Assembly (NCBI RefSeq): GCF_021462225.1
Contig: NC_061811.1
Location: forward strand, 25,691,663-25,755,662
Direction: 5' to 3'
Length of the DNA stretch: 64,000 nucleotides
DNA from: Girardinichthys multiradiatus
Taxonomy: Eukaryota; Chordata; Actinopteri; Cyprinodontiformes; Goodeidae
Of this stretch, positions 11,039 through 20,510 are shown in pieces. Position 1 is the stretch's first letter. The number at the start of each line of letters is the position of its first letter. Under the pieces are notes generated by a model. That model was not told the DNA's origin, searched no databases, and saw only the letters and a program-made list of their open reading frames with translations. Made by a program: the position numbers and the translations under genes.

Positions 11039-12086
11039 CATGCGCGTGTGTGTGAGCGTGTGTGCAGTCAAGTCTTTTCTCTGTAGTTTCCCTCATTATG
11101 AGAAAGCCCTTTAATGTTTGTCTCCCAGTGGAGAGGGGAAGGGAGTGTGAAACTGTTATTGTCGGCAGAGAGAGTGAGAGAAAAATCTAATAGAGGCAGC
11201 TTGACAGCCACTCCTGCTCATGCAGTATGATCTCTCAGAAGATGACATTTGCCTCGCTAGCATCTGTGTGGGCACCTATTCGTCGCCGCCTGTGTGCTGG
11301 TGTGTGTGTGACCTCAGCAATATAGTTGCAGATGACGGAAGAATGACTTGGGTGTTTAAAGAGATGGTGTGGGTTGGGGAATGAGGGCTAGCAGTTGAAG
11401 GAGGCATTTGATAAGAAGGTAGTTGTGTGGAAAAGCAGCAGGCAAAGAGGTTTGAGATGGTGAATAAAAGATGGTGTGGAGAGTTGACGGCAGGCAAGAA
11501 AAAGATGGTCTGCGCCCGTCAGACTCTTACAGTACATAATACTGAATGGAGGGACCTTAGACATGTGCATGTGTGTGTTTTGTATTTTAGTGGATCTGGG
11601 CATGCTCTGTTGGTCACTGATAACCCCACAGCACAACTGAAAGAGTCACGCTTTCCCTCACAGTCACAGCAGCGTGGGCACTGTCAGTGTGTGTCTGCAT
11701 TTATGTGAATTTCTGAGTCTGTGTGTGTCCATCTGCCTCTCTGTTGCTGTCTGCCTGCCTCAGCGTCAATCTGTTACTATATTCCCTGATACCTCTCCAG
11801 TATCAGAGGCCATGATTTAAAGCGGCTCAGTAGGCGCGTTGGGAGCCCACAGTTTGGGAAGAGACCGAGAGCTTGTTGCTCGGCCAACAGGATCCTCGTG
11901 GTCATTCCTGCAGCACAAACAACCGAGCAGCCAGCTGGAGAGCCAGGAGGCGTCTCGGTGAGCTGGCACCGGGCCAAATCACAGAAGTTGTGTTGTGGCT
12001 ATTCCTTTTGAGAACCCGAGCTGTGTTTTCGCGCGCTATACGATGATACACACCTCCGAAAATCTTTATATTCAAAGAACGGGGGT

Positions 12087-12100
<14 letters not shown>
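11037..12100. other. Unassigned, GC-richer DNA
   Basis: About 1 kb, less AT-rich than its surroundings (especially 11800-12060). No splice-bounded ORF, exon or known repeat was recognised. Possible regulatory DNA, unproven. A short segment at 11639-11668 matches part of the solo LTR at 22918-22945. Confidence 0.4.
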
Positions 12101-12117
<17 letters not shown>

Positions 12118-12122
12118 GGGGG
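12101..12122 (+). repeat. G22 homopolymer next to (TG)n
   Basis: Twenty-two G in a row, preceded by GGGGG and a short TG array (12081-12100) and followed by TTGGGG. The strand could form G-quadruplexes. It is also a place where assembly length is unreliable. Confidence 0.95.
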
Positions 12123-13469
12123 TTGGGGTTCTCCTTCATGTGTGCAATGAGTTTGACACCTCAAGGCGCAAATGAACTGAGTAAATGACATCGTTAGGAA
12201 AATAAATAAATAAAATTCTGAGGTCCTCATTAAAATCCATTTTTTACCCTGAGCCTGAGGGCAGATTTGACAGTGCTTGCCATTTTTCTACTCAACACAT
12301 AATAGCAGCAACAATAACAGCAATGTGCGGGCAGTTCCTCAGTTTTTTTCTCCCACTGCGACTATAAATCCACTGGCCACTTTATTAGGTACACCTTAGC
12401 AACTTCTTGTAAACACCGTTAACAAATTAGCAACAAGCGTTCGTAGGCGATTTTTTTCCAAGTCTCATGTCCTCAACCCCATTGTTGTAGGATGGAGATT
12501 CAAAACCAGGGCTGCTTGTCCTTAAACATGGACATTTAACAATTATCTTTTAATCTTAAATATAATCTTAGATTTAATCCAACATAGCAGTATAAGCTGC
12601 TTTTTAAAACAGTTTTAAAACTTGAACTAGCCCAATATTTAACCCATTACAAATAGAAATAATTAAAAACAATAAACATAATTCCAAGAAAAAACAGAGA
12701 ATGATTAATACCTTTTAATGTTGATTTTCTGAACAAATGAAACAAAGTACTTTCTATTTTATTTTAATCATGACATTTGTAATACCTTTATTCCGTGTTC
12801 ATATTGTCCACTTCCATACTGAACAATATCAGGTTTAGGGTTTTCTTTAAAGGTTTTTAAAGATTATTAGAAAACCATGTTCTAAATCTAAATCTACCTT
12901 TGGTGTCACATTTAAAGAAATGGCTGATCTACTTGAATTTTCACATGCAGTCATTGTTCAGGTTTACAGGTAGAGGTCTGTACCATAGGAAATATTCAGT
13001 GAGCCACAGTTGTGTGGACAAAATGCCTTGTTAATGTCAAATGTTATAGGGTCATTTGAGGACTTGTTTAAGATGATAAGCAGCAGTAGCACAGATGACC
13101 ATTTGTTACAACCATGTTGTGCAGAATACAATGATTGAGAGCACAACAAGCTAAACCATAAAGTAGAGGGGCTATAGACCAGACTGTGCTAGGTGCCGCT
13201 CCTGTTAGCTAAGAACAGAAACTGTAAAGACTACAGTTCCCACAGGTTGATCAAAATGAGACAATACCAAACTGTAAAAATGTTGCCTGTTCCAGGACTC
13301 TTGATTTCACCTGTGAAGTTCTGATGAGAGTCAGATCTTCATAAACAATCAATCCTGCCTTGTATCATTAATTCAGGTTGGCGGTGGTGGTGCAATGTTT
13401 TGGAAATATTTTCTTGGAACCCTTAAGGTCTCTTAGTTGAGCATTCACAATCTACCTGAATACTGTCTA

Positions 13470-15078
13470 CAGGTCCTTCTCAAAATATTAGCATATTATG
13501 ATAAAGTTCATTATTTTCCATAATGTAATGATGAAAATGTAACATTCATATATTTTAGATTCATTGCACACTAACTGAAATATTTCAGGTCTTTCATTGT
13601 CTTAATACGGATGATTTTGGCATACAGCTCATGAAAACCCAAAATTCCTATCTCACAAAATTAGCATATTTCATCCGACCAATAAAAGAAAAGTGTTTTT
13701 AGTACAAAAAACATCAACCTTCAAATAATCATGTACAGTTATGCACTCAATACTTGGTCGGGAATCCTTTGGCTGAAATGACTGCTTCAATGCGGCGTGG
13801 CATGGAGGCAATCAGCCTGTGACACTGCTGAGGTCTTATGGAGGCCCAGGATGCTTCGATAGCGGCCTTTAGCTCATCCAGAGTGTTGGGTCTTGAGTCT
13901 CTCAACGTTCTCTTCACAATATCCCACAGATTCTCTATGGGGTTCAGGTCAGGAGAGTTGGCAGGCCAATTGAGCACAGTGATACCATGGTCAGTAAACC
14001 ATTTACCAGTGGTTTTGGCACTGTGAGCAGGTGCCAAGTCGTGCTGAAAAATGAAATCTTCATCTCCATAAAGCTTTTCAGCAGATGGAAGCATGAAGTG
14101 CTCCAAAATCTCCTGATAGCTAGCTGCATTGACCCTGCCCTTGATAAAACACAGTGGACCAACACCAGCAGCTGACACGGCACCCCAGACCATCACTGAC
14201 TGTGGGTACTTGACACTGGACTTCTGGCATTTTGGCATTTCCTTCTCCCCAGTCTTCCTCCAGACTCTGGCATCTTGATTTCTGAATGACATGCAGAATT
14301 TGCTTTCATCCGAAAAAATACTTTGGACCACTGAGCAACAGTCCAGTGCTGCTTCTCTGTAGCCCAGGTCAGGCGCTTCTGCCGCTGTTTCTGGTTCAAA
14401 AGTGGCTTGACCTGGGGAATGCAGCACCTGTAGCCCATTTCCTGCACACACCTGTGCACGGTGGCTCTGGATGTTTCTACTCCAGACTCAGTCCACTGCT
14501 TCCGCAGGTCCCCCAAGGTCTGGAATCGGCCCTTCTCCACAATCTTCCTCAGGGTCCGGTCACCTCTTCTCGTTGTGCAGCGTTTTCTGCCACACTTTTT
14601 CCTTCCCACAGACTTCCCACTGAGGTGCCTTGATACAGCACTCTGGAAACAGCCTATTCGTTCAGAAATTTCTTTCTGTGTCTTACCCTCTTGCTTGAGG
14701 GTGTTAATAGTGGCCTTCTGGACAGCAGTCAGGTCGGCAGTCTTACCCATGATTGGAGTTTTGAGTGATGAACCAGGCTGGGAGTTTTAAAGGCCTCAGG
14801 AATCTTTTGCAGGTGTTTAGAGTTAACTCGTTGATTCAGATGATTAGGTTCATAGCTCGTTTAGAGACCCTTTTAATGATATGCTAATTTTGTGAGATAG
14901 GAATTTTGGGTTTTCATGAGCTGTATGCCAAAATCATCTGTATTAAGACAATAAAAGACCTGAAATATTTCAGTTAGTGTGCAATGAATCTAAAATATAG
15001 GAATGTTACATTTTCATCATGACATTATGGAAAATAATTAACTTTATCACAATATGCTAATATTTTGAGAAGGACCTG
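13470..15078 (-). mobile_element. Tc1-like transposon, copy B
   Basis: This 1609-bp element has the same ends and inverted repeats as copy A but in reverse orientation. It is flanked by TA at 13468-13469 and 15079-15080. The inverted repeats run about 13470-13670 and 14879-15078. It sits inside the old Tc1-like element. Its length equals copy A, so the differences are substitutions and small compensating indels. The ends look complete, so it could be a substrate for transposase made elsewhere (inference). Confidence 0.95.
13747..14750 (-). pseudogene. Tc1-like transposase, copy B, one frameshift
   Basis: The reading frame opens at 14750 and stays open through the N-terminal DNA-binding domains. 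It is lost at 14313-14318, where an A6 run (T6 on the coding strand) is one base shorter than the matching stretch of copy A. The shift falls just before the first catalytic Asp (FSDES). The remaining two thirds continue in the next frame to the stop at 13747-13749, with the second Asp and the Glu still encoded. Small changes relative to the siblings include C in the HRCVQ and YRCCIPQ segments and N for D in the N-terminal ATINT. A lone homopolymer indel could be a true mutation or a sequencing error. Confidence 0.92.
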
Positions 15079-15261
15079 TATGTCTACTGAATAGTGTCTA
15101 ATACTGTCTAATACTGACTATGACCATCCCGTTATGCTCAGAGTTTACCCATCTTACCATGGCTACTTCCAGCAGGATAACAGTCCATGTCATGTTTAAA
15201 CCTGGTTTCTTGAATCTAACAATGAGTTCACTGGATTCCAATGGCCTCCAAACCTCAATCC

Positions 15262-15779
15262 TGTCATGATTTGGGGGTGTTTGGTTTTTGGTTGTGGGGT
15301 TTTCCTCTTATGTTTCTCACAGTTGAGTTTTGGAACCTGCTTCTGTTTATTGTTTTAGAGGTGGTGCTATGTTTTGGTTTCTTCAGATTGTTGTATTCTG
15401 TTCATATTGCTTTTTGGATTATGTTCTGTTATTGCTATGTTTCTTAGGTTTGATTATGTCTGGGTTGTATTTAGTTCCTGCCATGCTTTGTTTCACTCTC
15501 TGTATCTGTCAAGCAATCAGCTTCAGTCAGCCCACCTGCACCATGTCAATCAGCTTTTGTTTTTCACCTGTGTCTCACCATACATATACACCCTCATTCT
15601 GTTCATTCCTTGCGGAAACATTTCAGTTCCTCTGATTCAAGCCTGCCTGTCCTGACTGCCTGTCCATGCCGTTATCTGCCATCACCTGCTTAAGTGAGTC
15701 TCTTTTATTAAATCAGTTTACTCACCACCGCTGCTTGCTGTCATCTGCAGTTTGGTTCATCACCACACCAAACTTGACA
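15262..15779 (+). mobile_element. Solo LTR, gypsy-type (TGTCATGATT family)
   Basis: This 518-bp unit starts TGTCATGATT and ends TTGACA. It is flanked by AATCC (15257-15261) and GATCC (15780-15784), a 5-bp target duplication with one mismatch. The host sequence (the transposase of the old Tc1-like element) resumes exactly across it. A TTTATTAAAT stretch near 15704 could hold the polyadenylation region. Relatives lie at 22771-23312, 25651-26033 and 50039-50543. No internal retrotransposon sequence is left, as expected after recombination between two LTRs. Confidence 0.8.
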
Positions 15780-16015
15780 GATCCAATAGAGCACCAATGG
15801 GATGTGGAGGAACAGGAGAATTGCATCATGGATGTGCAGCTGCCAAATTTGTAGCAATTGCATGATGTGATCACATCAATGTGGACAAACATCTACGAGG
15901 AACTTTTTTGACACCATGTTGAATGTATGCCATAAAGAATTAGAACAGTTTAAGGGAAAACTGGGTGTGGCCCAATACTAACAATGCATAATTAAAAAAG
16001 TGGCTGGTGAATGTA

Positions 16016-17199
16016 TCTTTACCAAGTTATTTCTTTTTATGCTAAATGATCAGGCAAGAAATCGAGTTGTCTAGAAACCTGTAATTAAAAACAAATGTTT
16101 TCTATTGTGGAGGCTTACTTCAGTGTAGCTCATATTATGAGAAGGAGAGCACAAAACAAGGAAAAAAGAAACTGCAGCACGGTCAAGGATAAAAGCTAGC
16201 CACTTAATTCCCATTTCAGTTTTATTGATTTATTTTCCATTCAGCCTTATCCAAGAAGTCTCTTGAAATATATTATCTCCTCTTTGAGGCAGAGCTGCAA
16301 GAACTGAGTCACATAAAACAAGACAGTGCAGATGCTTTGAGAGGTACACAGAGGCATTTGAATCTGACTATTACAGCAGAAGTTGATGAAGGAAGTGGGA
16401 AAATGACTAAATGTAAAGATATACAGATAAGATGTCTGTTTAGTTTAACATCAATGTATAAATGTTACAAAAACACATTAGCGTTGGGAAAATGTGAAGC
16501 TCGGTTTCAACATGTTTGGGCACAAAAACCTGAGCTAAATGTTTTACTTGTTGTCAGTAGCTCCTTTCACTAAGTAGTTGTGTCACACAAAATAGACAAG
16601 CCCCTCTTTATACTGCTTCTGGTGATGCATAAACCACCAGTCAAGCTGGGGATGTCACATGAGGTTTAATAAATAAAGCTAGATACGCAGAAACGAAGGC
16701 ATGGCGCATTTATCAATATCAAGGTACCCCAAGGTTTTAAAACGTAGCTTTTCTGCAGTTTACTGTCCTTATCATGTGGTACCAGAATAAATTCCAGTGA
16801 TCAGTTTTTTCCAGCTTTACTGAGCACACAACAATGGTTGAATGCAATTTCCCTACCCATTACCGTGCACTGCCAGTCAGCTCTCAGAAAGAAAGCTACT
16901 GCAGTTCATTGCTTATAAGAAAGCCAGAATTGTTTGAAACTCGTTCCTGTCACAAAAAAGAAAAACAGGGAGTCATGGTGTGGAAACTAAAGCAACATGA
17001 CACTTTTTACAGGACAATGTTTTGGAAATTACAGTGGACATGGACAGCTGCATTTCTGTCAAGAACTCGCCTGAAGGTTCTACCCGACCAGATAACCCGG
17101 CTAATTAAGCAAATAATCTCATCCTATTAAGCTTGTGTTACTTCATTTATTATATTCTATGCAGTGAGAATATATTTATTTGAAACTTCTACTTTAATC
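16016..17199. other. Unassigned intergenic DNA
   Basis: AT-rich spacer between the old Tc1-like element and the LINE. Short open frames (16337-16573, 16834-17130) have no recognisable domain. No repeat assigned. Confidence 0.5.
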
Positions 17200-20153
17200 A
17201 TGATGGCGCCGACGATGGCAGCCTCGGAGCTTCGCTCTCTCTTTGTTTTTGTATTTTGTGTGTTTTTATGTTTTTCGAGCCACAGTTCTGTGGTGTCGGG
17301 CCACAATCCTGTGGTCTCATTCAGTAGAGAGGAACTTCTCAACATCAGAGAGTCCTCTTTTGGGTTTTTTCCACCATCTTTCATCGATCCGAGGTTCACT
17401 GAGCTTCTGGCAAGCGGAGCTGCGGCTCTATATGGGATCCTGCGCCGAAAACGGCGGAGGAGAAAGCATGCTGGCGTGCTGGTAAAGCTCCGCAAAAGAG
17501 GATTTCGCACACCACTGCCTTCAATCCACCTGGCAAATGTCCGCTCTCTCAACAACAAGATGGACAAGCTGCTTCTTCTCACCGGTAAAAACTCAGACCT
17601 CCGCGGATCAGCGGTTCTCTGCTTCACCGAGACATGGCTGAGTGAAAACATCCCGGACCACGCACTGCTGATGCCGGACTTCCAGCTGTTCAGAGCGGAT
17701 CGCAGCGCGGAGCTATCGGGGAAGAAGCGAGGTGGCGGAATCTGCTTTTATATAAATGAAAGTTGGTGCAGAGACGTAAAAGTGCTGGAAAAACATGTAG
17801 CCCGGATCTGGAGTCATTTTCCATAATCTGTAAGCCGTTTTATTCACTGAGAGAGTTTTCCTCGTTTATAATAATCGGCTCATATTTTCCACCGCATGGC
17901 TGCACTTCTGCCGCGGAAAAACATCATGCTGAGCGGATTACAGACCTGGAGAAAAAATACATGGACTCTTTCATCATAATACTGGGAGATTTTAACAGAG
18001 CAAACCTCTCAAATGAACTCCCCAAATACAGACAGCATATTAAGTGTCCCATCAGAGACAAAAACACACTGGACCATTGTTACACAGCTTTAAAGGACTC
18101 GTATCATGCTCTTACCAGGGCTGCTCTGGGTTTTTCAGATCATTCTCTAATCCACCTCATCCCAACCTACAGACAGAGACTAAGAGCTTCCAAACCCAAG
18201 GTTCACACTGTTAAGAAGTGAACTGAGGAATCAAAGCAGATGCTACAAGCCTGCTTTGAATGCACAGACTGGACTGTTTTTGAAACCTCAGCCACTGACT
18301 TAAACCAACTAACTGATGTGGTGACATCATACATCAGTTTCTGTGAGGACATGTGTGTGCAGACCAAGACCTTCTGCACCTTTGGGAACAATAAGCCATG
18401 GTTTACTCCACACCTCAGGAATCTGCGCAGGGAAAAGGAAGAAGCTCACAGCAGTGGAGATTGGGCGCGGTATAGGCAGGCCAGGAACAGACTAACAAAA
18501 GAGATCAAAGCAGCTAAGAGAAGCTATAGTGTGAAGCTTAAGAACAGCCTTTCTACTAGTGACACTTCGGCTGTATGGACTGGTCTGAGAAACCTGACTG
18601 CCTACAAGAGCCCCTCCACCCATCCTGAACAGAGTTGTCTCCTGGCCAACCGTCTGAATGGCTTCTACTGCAGACATGACAAGAAGCCATTCACACCTCA
18701 AATCATCCCCTCTACATCCCATTCAGGAACAAATTCCTCCCATAAAGCAACCAACCCCCCACCATCAGATCCTCTGCCTGCACTAAAGATCTCCGAGGAA
18801 GAGGTAAACAGGCTCTTTCAGCGCATGAAAACAAAGAAAGCTGGAGGACCTGATAACGTCTCGCCATCATGCCTGAAAGCCTGCGCACATCAACTCGCTC
18901 CGATCTTCACAAGGATCTTCAACAAGTCACTGGAGAAATGCCTCAAACGATCCACCATCATCCCGGTTCCCAAGAAACCCACCATCGTAGAATTAAATGA
19001 CTACAGGCCTGTAGCCCTGACGTCTGTGGTCATGAAATCCTTTGAGCGGCTGGTGCTGAAGCACCTGAAAGACATCACAGGCCCCCTGCTGGACCCCCTG
19101 CAGTTTGCTTACCGAGCAAACAGGTCGGCAGATGATGCTGTTAACTTAGGTCTACACTTCATCCTGCAACACCTTGACCACCCAGGGACGTACGCCAGGA
19201 TCCTGTTTGTAGACTTCACCTCGGCCTTCAACACTATCATACCAGACATCCTCCACCAGAAGCTCACACAGCTCAACATCCCAGCCTCCACTTGTCAGTG
19301 GATCAACAGCTTCCTGACAGACCGACAGCAGCAGGTGAGACTGGGGAGCATCTTCTCCCGATCCAGATCAATAAGTACTGGTGCCCCCCAGGGGCGTGTT
19401 CTATCCCCACTCCTCTTCTCCCTCTACACAAATGACTGCACCTCATCGGACTTGTCCGTGAAACTCCTTAAGTTTGCAGACGACACCTCTGTCATTGGAC
19501 TGATCCAGGACGGTGATGAGTCTGCATACAGACAGCAGGTGGATCGGCTGGTACACTGGTGCGGTCAGAACTACCTTGAACTGAACCCACTCAAGACTGT
19601 GGAAATGGTGGTGGACGTTCAGAGAACACCACCCCCATACACCCCCTTCACCATCCTCAGCAACACTGTATCGGCCGTAGACCACTTCAGGTTCTTAGGA
19701 ACCACCATCTCTGAGGACCTGAGATGGTCTTCGCACATAGACACTGTTCGAAAGAAGGCCCAGCAGAGACTGTACTTCCTGAGGCAACTCAAGAAGTTCA
19801 ACCTTCCACAGGAGCTGCTGGTCATCTTCTACACTGCCATCATTCAGTCTGTCCTGTCTTCATCCATCTCAGTGTGGTTTGGCTCATCCACAAAACAGGA
19901 CAGGTCCAGACTGCAACGAATAATCAGGACTGCAGAGAGAATAATCAGGGCTGACCTTCCCTCCATCCAGGACTTATACAGGTCTAGGGTCAAGAAAAGA
20001 GCTGCTAAAATCTCTGCAGACCCCACACACCCTGCACATAAACTGTTTAGAGTTTTACCTTCAGGCCGCCGCTACAGAGCACTGTTTACTAAAACCAGCC
20101 GCCACAAAGACAGTTTCTTCCCCCAGGCTGTTTCTCTGATGAACATTCAATAG
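17200..20153 (+). pseudogene. LINE endonuclease-reverse transcriptase, two lesions
   Basis: The protein would nick target DNA and copy the element's RNA at the nick. The first part (17200-17795) holds a basic N-terminus (RRKRRRRKH) and the start of the AP endonuclease with HLANVRSLNNKMDK and CFTETWLS. A one-base loss near 17796 shifts the frame. The endonuclease then continues with GDFNRANL, NTLDHCY and FSDHSLIH. A TGA at 18219-18221 interrupts it, after which the frame is open to 20153. The reverse transcriptase core shows LNDYRPVALTS, FVDFTSAFNTI, TGAPQGRVLSPLLF and the catalytic FADD, followed by a C-terminal thumb-like region ending near PSGRRYRALF. The start could be 17200 or 17203. All key catalytic residues that I can identify are kept, so loss of function comes from the two lesions. 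Confidence 0.88.
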
Positions 20154-20208
20154 AGTACAGAACAACAGCATACAGATGTTGCAAATGCACCATTTCTATT
20201 AGAAATGT

Positions 20209-20384
20209 GTATATTGTACATTGTAAATTGTAAATTTGTATATTCTGTAATGCAGAATATTGCATTGTACATTGTATATTGTACATTGTAAATTGTAAAT
20301 TTGTATATTCTGTAATGCAGAATATTGCATTGTACATTGTATATTGTACATTGTAAATTGTAAATTTGTATATTCTGTAATGCA
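20209..20384 (+). repeat. 65-bp minisatellite in the LINE 3' untranslated region
   Basis: About 2.7 copies of an AT-rich 65-bp unit containing TTGTACATTGTAAATTG and TATTCTGTAATGCAGAATAT. The TGCA landmark recurs at 20251, 20316 and 20381, which fixes the period at 65. The copies are nearly identical. The unit length is not a multiple of three, and the open frames seen here on the minus strand are by-products of the repeat. Confidence 0.93.
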
Positions 20385-20510
20385 AAAACAGAACAAAAGA
20401 GCAAAGTGTACCGGAGTCAAATTCCTTGTTAGTATGCACGAACTTGGCAATAAAGCTGATTCTGATTCTGATTTATTTAGCACTTGTTTATTCTATGAAT
20501 AGAAAAATGA

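Larger units (their letters stand above)
12905..15960 (+). pseudogene. Decayed transposase of the old Tc1-like element
   Basis: Fragments appear in the expected order. A helix-turn-helix-like region lies near 12915-12960, and the GGxVMxWG-type block near 13376-13410 (GGCGGTGGTGGTGCAATG). The GYFQQDNxPCH-type block lies near 15163-15200, WPPNLNP near 15241-15260, the IEHQWDVEE block near 15786-15812, and the C-terminal region to about 15960. Many stops and frame shifts are present in addition to the two large insertions. It can no longer make a transposase. The homology is by motif order, which I consider convincing. Confidence 0.75.
12369..16013 (+). mobile_element. Old Tc1-like element split by two insertions
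   Basis: The left end CCACTGGCCACTTTATTAGG (12370-12389) and the right end near 15995-16013 (AAAAAAGTGGCTGGTGAATG) are degenerate inverted repeats of a widespread fish Tc1-like family. Between them lies decayed transposase. Copy B (13470-15078) and a solo LTR (15262-15779) were inserted later. Removing both leaves about 1.5 kb, the normal size for such an element. Both insertions have their own target duplications, so this element is older than either. Confidence 0.8.
17200..20474 (+). mobile_element. Near full-length L2/CR1-group LINE
   Basis: This non-LTR retrotransposon has one long coding region (endonuclease plus reverse transcriptase) and ends with GGCAATAAAGCTGATTCTGA and a short TTCTGA array, a typical LINE tail. 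The 5' boundary is not certain and is placed at the first in-frame ATG. The 3' untranslated part carries a 65-bp minisatellite (20209-20384). The coding region has only two visible lesions, so the insertion is fairly young. The target duplication was not recognised. The domain order and the 3' tail fit the CR1/L2/Rex1 assemblage of the jockey group; the exact clade needs a tree. Confidence 0.85.

Noticed and set aside
10905..11096. 63-codon minus-strand frame rich in His and Thr
   Set aside because: It is the (TG)n microsatellite read as ACAC codons; not a gene.
15241..15855. Overlapping hydrophobic frames with many Cys and Phe
   Set aside because: They lie in the T-rich solo LTR and its junction; no recognised domain.
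17157..17651. 164-codon frame antisense to the LINE endonuclease
   Set aside because: Antisense shadow of a GC-richer coding region; the sense strand carries the conserved motifs.
20089..20483. Three overlapping minus-strand frames with repeated NLQFTMYNIQCTM motifs
   Set aside because: They are translations of the 65-bp minisatellite; the unit is not a multiple of three, so the frames cycle. Not coding.
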